A DNA stretch of 7,598 nt from Gammaproteobacteria bacterium (GTDB lineage: Bacteria > Pseudomonadota > Gammaproteobacteria > Poriferisulfidales > Oxydemutatoraceae). The position numbers and the translations under genes were made by a program. Shown here in pieces: positions 1-4,752 of this stretch (positions are counted from its first letter, which is position 1; every line of letters starts with the position of its first letter). The notes under the pieces are model-generated. The model was not told the DNA's origin, did not search any database, and saw only the letters and a list, made by a program, of their open reading frames with translations. The DNA lies in assembly GCA_007570905.1 (NCBI GenBank), contig RKSI01000165.1, forward strand, positions 1 through 7,598, given 5' to 3'.

Positions 1-105
1 CCGCTGATTGATTGGTCATACCCGCCTTGTCCGCCTGATTCATAAATCGTTCAGATGATTATATCGGAAAGACGACAAGCCCCTTGCGCGCCGCCCTTCA
101 TGGCC

Positions 106-153
106 GCTTGCGCGATGACTTGCGCGGCAACTTGTGCGGCAACTTGTGCGGTC
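106..153. repeat. 12-bp tandem repeat, three good copies plus one degenerate
   Basis: Consecutive 12-bp units read ACTTGCGCGGCA (118-129), ACTTGTGCGGCA (130-141) and ACTTGTGCGGTC (142-153). They are preceded by a degenerate unit GCTTGCGCGATG (106-117). A further partial match, CCTTGCGCGCCG at 82-93, sits in phase two periods upstream. The array lies about 50 bp upstream of the candidate -35 box, where an activator or repressor array could sit, but no known operator is recognised. The unit length is a multiple of three, so antisense translation gives an AQVA-type repeat. I consider this incidental. Confidence 0.8.
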
Positions 154-203
154 AGGCCGCCAACGGGTCTGGCAATGCCTCCATGCCGCTGTTTTCCCGT
201 CAT

Positions 204-232
204 TTTCCAGCATGGTTGCGGTCTGCTAAAAT
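204..232 (+). promoter_or_regulatory. Candidate sigma-70 promoter for the importer operon (extended -10)
   Basis: A -10 element TAAAAT (227-232) is preceded by TG at 224-225 with one base between, giving the extended -10 form TGnTAnAAT. The hexamer TTTCCA (204-209) lies 17 bp upstream and matches TTGACA at four of six positions. Transcription would start near 239-240. This puts the G-quadruplex motif and the 11-bp repeats inside a leader of about 107 nt ahead of the ATG at 347. It is the best-spaced pair I could find upstream of the operon. It rests on motif matching only. Confidence 0.5.
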
Positions 233-260
233 GGCGGCACGCGGAGCATTGTCGGCAAAC

Positions 261-286
261 GGGCGGGTCGGGCGTCCGGGTGCGGG
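261..286 (+). other. Putative G-quadruplex motif in the potD leader
   Basis: Five GGG tracts lie at 261-263, 265-267, 270-272, 278-280 and 284-286, separated by loops of 1, 2, 5 and 3 nt. Any four consecutive tracts satisfy the usual G3 N1-7 quadruplex rule. The G-rich strand is the coding strand, so an RNA quadruplex could form in the mRNA leader if transcription starts near 240. Elsewhere in the window G+C is mostly arranged as GGC/GCC codon runs rather than as clustered GGG tracts, so this cluster stands out by eye. Folding and function are not shown by sequence alone. Confidence 0.6.
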
Positions 287-298
287 CGGCAGATGAGC

Positions 299-331
299 AA
301 CATGCGAACAACATGCAAACGACATGCGAAC
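299..331. repeat. 11-bp tandem repeat, three copies, just before the potD ribosome binding site
   Basis: Three head-to-tail units read AACATGCGAAC (299-309), AACATGCAAAC (310-320) and GACATGCGAAC (321-331), consensus RACATGCRAAC. They end 3 bp before the GGGAG Shine-Dalgarno. The period is close to one turn of B-DNA. Each unit contains an ATG (302, 313, 324), and because 11 is not a multiple of three these fall in three different reading frames. If transcribed, the array lies in the leader and could act as an RNA- or DNA-binding site. No known operator is recognised. Confidence 0.85.
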
Positions 332-334
332 GAT

Positions 335-339
335 GGGAG
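335..339 (+). promoter_or_regulatory. Shine-Dalgarno for potD
   Basis: GGGAG lies 7 nt before the ATG at 347, a good spacing. It supports that start over the in-frame ATGs at 293 and 302, which have no comparable upstream purine tract. It is the only clear Shine-Dalgarno I found in front of any gene in the window. Confidence 0.75.
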
Positions 340-346
340 ACTTGCG

Positions 347-1504
347 ATGAAAAAACAACGCTTCACACCGGCCCCGCGCGGCGCATCGCGGCGGTCGTTT
401 TTGCGCGGCGCAGCCGCCGCCGGCGTCGCCGCCGCAACCGGGCCGTGGATAGTCAGCCCGCGCGTGCTGGCGTCGTCGGGGGAATTGAATATCCTGATGT
501 GGTCCGACTACCTGCCGCCGGATTTTCTCGAGGCGTTCACCGGCGAGACCGGCATCAAGGTTCGCTACACCGGCATCGGCTCCAACGAGGAGATTATCAA
601 CAAGATGAAAGCGACGCGCGGGCGCGGCGTGGACATCTGCTCGCCGACCAACCTGCGCTCGGGGCAGTGGGTGAACCTGGATTTGCTGCAGCCGTTTGAT
701 TACGCCCGCATCGGCAACCTGAAAAATGTCAACAAGGCGATGCTGAAAGTCGGCGACGCCGAATGGAACTTCAACGGCAGGGGTTCGCACTGGCTGCCGC
801 ACATCTGGGGCACCGAGGCCGTCGGCTGGCGCGCCGACCTGTGGGCGCCCGAGGACGACCTGCCCAGTTACGGCGACATCTGGCAGCCCGAAGTGCGCGG
901 CAAGACGATGTGCCGCCCGCATTCGGGAATGCTCGGCGCCGGCCTCTACATGGAGACCATCGGCGAACTGGAACCGGGCGACATCTGGCGCGCCTACCGC
1001 GGCGAGGATGTGATGCGCCCGGTCTGGTCGAAGATCACCGACTGGTGCATCGCGCGCAAGGCGCAGATTAAACTGTTCTGGAACGACGCCGACACACAGA
1101 AAAACGGCCTGCTGAACGACGGCGTCGTCGTCGGGCAAACCTGGGACGGCCCGGTGCTGGCGCTGAAGACGCAGGGCGAGCCGGTCGCCTACCGCGCGCC
1201 GAAGGAAGGCGCGCTGGCATGGGTGGACGGCATGGCGCTGTCGGTTGCGGCGGAGAACACCGACGCGGCATACACATTCATTGATTACTGCTTCCGCCCC
1301 GAGCCGGCGGGCAAGGCAATCGACAAGCACGGCTACAACTCGGCGGTGACCGGCGCCGACGCCCACGCCGGCGATGTGTACAAGAAGAACTTTCAGGACG
1401 CCTACCCCGGCGACGCGCTGTCCAACCTCAACCCGTGGCCGCTGGAGCCGCAGTGGTACGCCGATGTTCGCACCGAGTACCGCAACAAGTTCGTCAGCGC
1501 CTGA
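347..1504 (+). CDS. potD: Tat-exported PotD-like ABC transporter substrate-binding protein
   Basis: This is a 385-aa periplasmic solute receptor of the spermidine/putrescine binding-protein family. It would deliver ligand to the permeases encoded downstream. A twin-arginine signal is clear: SRRSFLR at residues 14-20, an alanine-rich hydrophobic stretch (22-32), and a likely cleavage after VLA at about residue 42. The mature start ELNILMWSDYLPP matches the PotD beginning; W52 and Y55 align by eye with PotD W34 and Y37. Trp266 (TWDG) and W292-V-D294 align with PotD W229 and W255/D257. In contrast, the segment around residues 188-197 lacks the acidic D168/E171 pair of PotD (H192 and M195 by my alignment), and Y85 appears to be Leu103. 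Family membership is therefore secure, but polyamine specificity is doubtful. The ATG at 347 is chosen because of its Shine-Dalgarno and the intact Tat leader. The gene heads a D-A-B-C operon and stops 55 bp before the ATPase. Confidence 0.92.
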   Translation: MKKQRFTPAPRGASRRSFLRGAAAAGVAAATGPWIVSPRVLASSGELNILMWSDYLPPDFLEAFTGETGIKVRYTGIGSNEEIINKMKATRGRGVDICSPTNLRSGQWVNLDLLQPFDYARIGNLKNVNKAMLKVGDAEWNFNGRGSHWLPHIWGTEAVGWRADLWAPEDDLPSYGDIWQPEVRGKTMCRPHSGMLGAGLYMETIGELEPGDIWRAYRGEDVMRPVWSKITDWCIARKAQIKLFWNDADTQKNGLLNDGVVVGQTWDGPVLALKTQGEPVAYRAPKEGALAWVDGMALSVAAENTDAAYTFIDYCFRPEPAGKAIDKHGYNSAVTGADAHAGDVYKKNFQDAYPGDALSNLNPWPLEPQWYADVRTEYRNKFVSA

Positions 1505-1559
1505 GTGACGGCGCCGTGGCCGCACCTCCGCCGCGCGTGACCGGCAGCGCGAGCACGCG

Positions 1560-2657
1560 ATGACCTCGGAAGTCGCGCTGGAGAATGTGTGGATACGCTT
1601 CGGCGACTTTGTCGCCGCGCGTGACATCAACATCACGATACGCGCCGGCGAGTTTTTCAGTTTTCTCGGGCCTTCGGGCTGCGGCAAGACCACCCTGCTG
1701 CGCGCGGTTTCGGGTTTTCTCGAGCCGAGCGAGGGGCGCGTGCTGATTGGCGGCGCCGACATGGCCGGCATCGGCCCGAACAAGCGCCCGACGGCGCTGA
1801 TTTTCCAGAACCTCGCGCTGTTCCCGCTGATGTCGGTGTGGGAGAACATCACCTTCGCTCTTGAAGTGCGCGGCGTCGGCGCGGCGCGGCGCCGCAAGCG
1901 CGCCGACGAACTGCTGGAATTAATCGCGCTGCCCGGACAGGGCGACAAGACCGTCGGCGAGTTGTCCGGCGGCCAGCGCCAGCGCGTCGCCATCGCGCGC
2001 GCGCTGGCGGCGGAGCCGGAGGTGCTGCTGCTGGACGAGCCGCTGTCGGCGCTCGACCTGAAACTGCGCCAGCGCATGCGCACCGAACTGCGCGACATTC
2101 AGCGGCGCGTCGGCATCACCTTCATCTACATCACCCACGACCAGGGCGAGGCGCTGACGATGTCCGACAACATCGCGGTGATGCGCGAGGGCGTCATCGA
2201 GCAGGTCGGCGACGGCAACACGCTTTATGACAGGCCGAACACCGCCTTCGTCGCGTCGTTCGTCGGCGAGAACAACCTGTTTCGCGGCACGGTCGGCGCG
2301 GCGGAGCGCGGCGCCGTCACGGTGGAGACCGCCGCCGGCGCGCTGCGCGCGCGCCCCGCCACAGGCGCCGCGCTCGCCGCCGGCGACGATGCGTTCGTGT
2401 TCATCCGCCCGGAGTCGCTGCGCTTTGATGACGCGATGGAGATGGAAAACCGCATCGGCGCGCACATCCAACGGCGCGAATTTGAAGGCAGTTTCTGGCA
2501 GGTGTTCCTCGACGCCGACGGCGCCGAACAACCGCTGAAATTGTCCATGGTCAACGACGACGCCGCCGCCGCGCGGCGCCCCGGCCAGCGGGTGACGCTC
2601 GGCTTTGCGGCGGAACTGGCAGTGGCCACCCGCGCCGGCCCGCTCGCCGCCGGGTAG
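1560..2657 (+). CDS. potA: ABC importer ATP-binding protein, PotA family
   Basis: This 365-aa cytoplasmic ATPase would dimerise and power uptake through the PotB/PotC pore. The nucleotide-binding domain is complete: Walker A GPSGCGKT (37-44), Q-loop Q83 in IFQNLALFP, signature LSGGQ (135-139), Walker B LLLLDEP ending around 159-161, D-loop SALD (163-166) and switch H193 in ITHDQ. Residues from about 245 to 355 form the TOBE-type regulatory domain usual for polyamine, iron and sugar importers of this class; HIRPE-like IRPES lies within it. Length is normal for PotA (about 365-380 aa). The ATG at 1560 gives the expected N-terminus, but its Shine-Dalgarno is weak, with only GCGAG about 6 nt upstream. 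The gene is followed by a 22-bp gap to the first permease, so co-transcription with its neighbours is very likely. Substrate cannot be inferred from the ATPase. Confidence 0.96.
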   Translation: MTSEVALENVWIRFGDFVAARDINITIRAGEFFSFLGPSGCGKTTLLRAVSGFLEPSEGRVLIGGADMAGIGPNKRPTALIFQNLALFPLMSVWENITFALEVRGVGAARRRKRADELLELIALPGQGDKTVGELSGGQRQRVAIARALAAEPEVLLLDEPLSALDLKLRQRMRTELRDIQRRVGITFIYITHDQGEALTMSDNIAVMREGVIEQVGDGNTLYDRPNTAFVASFVGENNLFRGTVGAAERGAVTVETAAGALRARPATGAALAAGDDAFVFIRPESLRFDDAMEMENRIGAHIQRREFEGSFWQVFLDADGAEQPLKLSMVNDDAAAARRPGQRVTLGFAAELAVATRAGPLAAG

Positions 2658-2679
2658 GCGCCGCGCACGCGAACCGACG

Positions 2680-3606
2680 ATGACGCCGCTACGGCATCTC
2701 CGCGAATTCCACCGGCGCAACGGCGCCGGCCTGTCGCTGTTTCTGATCGGCGCGACGGGCTTCTGGATTCTTTTCATGATAGTGCTGCCGCAGTTGTTCA
2801 TGGCGGACTTCTCGTTTCGCGCCAATGTGCCGCCGCCGAAGTGGGGCACGCCGGAGCATTACTACACGCTGGAGCACTACCGCTACATGATTTACGGCGG
2901 CGGCGGCGAAGGCTCGTTCAATGTCATAGACCTGAGGGTGTTCTTCAAGACCATCGGTGCGGCCATGCTCGTCACGCTGTTCGACGCGGCGCTGTGCTAC
3001 CCCATCGCCTGGCACCTGGCGCAGGCCGCGCGCGGCGGCTGGGCGCGGCTGATGGTGCTGGCGCTGGTCGTGCCGTTCTGGGTCAACGAGATTCTGCGCG
3101 CCTTCGCGTTCCACATCCTGTTCGGCGCGAGCGGCGTGCTGAACAGCGCGCTGATGGCCGCCGGCGTTCTCGACGAACCGTACGACTTCGTGCGCGAGAA
3201 CATCGCCCTTTACGCCGGCCTCGGCTACGCCTTCATCCTGCTGATGATCTTCCCCATCTACAACGCCATGGAAAGCCTCGACAAAAACCAGGTTGAGGCG
3301 GCGCGCGACCTCGGCGCGTCGCGCTGGCGCATCCACCGGCGCGTCGTCATGCCGCACGCCAAACCCGGCATCACCTCCGGCTGCACCATGGTGTTCATGC
3401 TGACGGCGGGCGCGCTGGCGGCGCCGCAGATACTCGGCGGCCCCGGCAGTCTGTGGTTCACGCAGATTATCTACCAGGCATTCAACCAGGCCGGCAACTG
3501 GGCGCGCGGCTCGGCCTACGCGATTATTCTGCTGGTGTCGTGCATCGTGCTGGTGCTGGCGCTGATGAAGGCGTTCAAGGTGCGCCTCGGCGAGATTGCG
3601 CGGTGA
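2680..3606 (+). CDS. potB: ABC importer inner-membrane permease, PotB family
   Basis: This 308-aa inner-membrane permease would form one half of the translocation pore. Six hydrophobic segments are visible at roughly residues 16-37, 91-112, 123-146, 178-198, 232-252 and 279-299. The EAA loop that docks on the ATPase begins with EAARDLGAS at residue 206 and runs through VVMPHAKPGI, the standard form for this family. A periplasmic loop of about 50 residues follows the first helix, as in PotB. The ATG at 2680 is preferred over the upstream in-frame ATG at 2605, because the latter would overlap potA by 53 bp and add an arginine/proline-rich leader unlike the family. No good Shine-Dalgarno precedes 2680, so translation may be coupled to potA. 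Its stop codon overlaps the next gene's start. Confidence 0.95.
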   Translation: MTPLRHLREFHRRNGAGLSLFLIGATGFWILFMIVLPQLFMADFSFRANVPPPKWGTPEHYYTLEHYRYMIYGGGGEGSFNVIDLRVFFKTIGAAMLVTLFDAALCYPIAWHLAQAARGGWARLMVLALVVPFWVNEILRAFAFHILFGASGVLNSALMAAGVLDEPYDFVRENIALYAGLGYAFILLMIFPIYNAMESLDKNQVEAARDLGASRWRIHRRVVMPHAKPGITSGCTMVFMLTAGALAAPQILGGPGSLWFTQIIYQAFNQAGNWARGSAYAIILLVSCIVLVLALMKAFKVRLGEIAR

Positions 3607-4703
3607 CGGCGCTGCTGCAGGCCGCCGCCGCGCGCGCGCCGGCGGCGCGCATCGGGATGGCGCTGTTTGTGGCGCTGTTCTTCGCCTGGCTGTTCGGGCC
3701 GCTGGTGCTGATGGGCATCACCGCGTTCAACAGTTCTGCGTTTCCGCGGGTGTCGCCGTGGGAGTGTTTTTCGGTCGAGTGGTTCGAGGCGCTGGCCGGC
3801 GACAAGGCGCTGATGGAGGGCCTGCGCAACAGCGTCGTCATCGGCCTCGGCGTGGTCGCGCTGGCGGTGCCGACCGGCCTCGCCGGCGCGCTGATGCTGA
3901 TGCAGGTCGGCGAGCGCGCGCGCCCGTGGTATTACAGCGTGGTCATCTCGCCGATACTGATTCCCGGCGTGGTGCTGGGCATCTCGACGCTGGTGTTCTG
4001 GGACCGCATCGGCGCGATGTTCGGCGCCGGCCACAAGACCTTTTTCTATGACGGCGTGTTTCTGACCGTCATCGGCCAGGCGACCTTCATCTCGGCGTAC
4101 TGCATGCTGGTGTTCATCTCGCGCCTGCAGCGCTTCAATCCGGCGCTGCACGAGGCGGCGCTGGACCTCGGCGCGACGCAACTGCAGGCTTTTCGCAAGG
4201 TGCTGCTGCCGTTTCTGAAGCCGGCCATCGCCTCCGCCGCGGTGCTGGCATTTCTCGCGTCGTTTGAGAACTACAACACCACCGTGTTCACTATCGCCTC
4301 CGAGAGCACGCTGACGACGGTGCTGGCGGGCAAGGTTCGCTACGGCATCAACCCCTCTGTCAGCGCGCTGGCGGTGGTCATCGCCGCCGTCACGCTGCTG
4401 TTCGCGGCGGTGCTCGAGGTGGCCAGGCGGCGCAGGCAAAGAGCCGCCGCCGAGTCGGAGAAAATCGCGCGCGGCCTGCTGCGTTCGCGCACGCGCAAAA
4501 AACCGCTGCTGCTGGAGCCGGCGCTGCTGATGATAGTGACCGTGTTTGTCGCGGGCGCCGGCACCGCGTGGTTCGCCGGCAGCATCGGCCTGGAGGAATG
4601 CAAGGCCGCGGTGCTGGAAGAAAAACGCCGCGACGCCGAAGAGCGCGTGCGCACATTCCAGCAGCGCCAGATGTTCCGCCGCGCCGCGCCGCAAGCGAAT
4701 TAG
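3603..4703 (+). CDS. potC: ABC importer inner-membrane permease, PotC family, with C-terminal extension
   Basis: This 366-aa permease is the second half of the pore and partner of PotB. It starts at GTG 3603, overlapping the PotB stop by four bases (GTGA), which indicates translational coupling. An in-frame ATG at 3657 (residue 19) is a possible alternative start. Six core helices are visible at roughly 18-40, 78-100, 111-134, 148-172, 208-226 and 251-273. The EAA motif EAALDLGAT begins at residue 184. E. coli PotC is 264 aa. Here the canonical domain ends around residue 279, and an extra tail of about 87 residues follows in the same frame. The tail has a basic linker (275-300, rich in Arg/Lys), a seventh hydrophobic segment (about 306-327) and a charged, probably helical end (330-360). 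By the positive-inside rule the tail end would be periplasmic. The core assignment is firm; the tail's role is unknown. Confidence 0.94.
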   Translation: MTALLQAAAARAPAARIGMALFVALFFAWLFGPLVLMGITAFNSSAFPRVSPWECFSVEWFEALAGDKALMEGLRNSVVIGLGVVALAVPTGLAGALMLMQVGERARPWYYSVVISPILIPGVVLGISTLVFWDRIGAMFGAGHKTFFYDGVFLTVIGQATFISAYCMLVFISRLQRFNPALHEAALDLGATQLQAFRKVLLPFLKPAIASAAVLAFLASFENYNTTVFTIASESTLTTVLAGKVRYGINPSVSALAVVIAAVTLLFAAVLEVARRRRQRAAAESEKIARGLLRSRTRKKPLLLEPALLMIVTVFVAGAGTAWFAGSIGLEECKAAVLEEKRRDAEERVRTFQQRQMFRRAAPQAN

Positions 4704-4728
4704 CAATCCGCGCGTTTTCCTGTATAAT
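4700..4728 (+). promoter_or_regulatory. Candidate sigma-70 promoter for ppc
   Basis: A perfect TATAAT (4723-4728) has TTAGCA (4700-4705, four of six matches to TTGACA) exactly 17 bp upstream. The -35 hexamer overlaps the potC stop codon TAG at 4701-4703. Transcription would begin near 4735, leaving a leader of only about 18 nt before the ppc ATG. This argues that ppc can be transcribed independently of the importer. I saw no hairpin-plus-T-run terminator in the 49 bp between the genes, so readthrough from the operon is also possible. Confidence 0.65.
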
Positions 4729-4752
4729 CGCCGTTTCACCCCCCGAACCGCC

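Larger units (their letters stand above)
1..346. other. Non-coding upstream region of the importer operon
   Basis: No convincing protein gene lies here. Open frames crossing it on either strand give arginine-, alanine- and cysteine-rich translations with no recognisable family, and some of them simply translate the tandem repeats. The first 70 bases are more AT-rich than the rest, but I found no well-spaced -35/-10 pair there. The stretch then holds, in order, a 12-bp tandem repeat, a candidate promoter, a G-rich quadruplex motif, an 11-bp tandem repeat and a ribosome binding site, each listed separately. No tRNA-like fold, terminator or upstream gene end was recognised. The window may begin within an intergenic region whose left neighbour is out of view. 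Confidence 0.7.

Noticed and set aside
27..65. Possible promoter in the AT-richer start of the window (TTGTCC at 27-32, TATATC at 60-65)
   Set aside because: The two elements are 27 bp apart, far from the usual 16-18. No correctly spaced partner with more than about three matches was found for either.
84..296. 70-codon + strand open frame as a possible leader peptide
   Set aside because: It would start upstream of the candidate promoter, has no Shine-Dalgarno, and its content is dictated by the tandem repeat and the G tracts.
293..346. Upstream in-frame start (ATG 293) extending PotD by 18 residues
   Set aside because: The extension translates the 11-bp repeats into a polar Cys/His/Arg stretch, lacks a Shine-Dalgarno and would push the Tat motif away from the N-terminus. 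The ATG at 347 has GGGAG at good spacing.
55..699. 214-codon + strand open frame starting in the upstream region and running into potD in another frame
   Set aside because: It translates the 12-bp repeat into a Thr-Cys-Ala-Ala pattern, then becomes arginine-rich across the Tat signal region of potD. No family resemblance and no ribosome binding site.
1508..1517. Perfect 10-bp palindrome ACGGCGCCGT after the potD stop
   Set aside because: There is no loop and no T-run, so it is not a terminator. GGCGCC-centred palindromes are expected often in this base composition.
200..2098. 632-codon open frame on the - strand opposite potD and potA
   Set aside because: Its translation is arginine/serine- and then valine/alanine-rich with no family resemblance. 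It lies wholly opposite two clear ABC transporter genes. Long antisense open frames are expected in high-GC codon usage.
4704..4752. Searched for a terminator between potC and ppc
   Set aside because: No stable hairpin followed by a T-run is visible in these 49 bp; the only T-rich bits belong to the promoter region.
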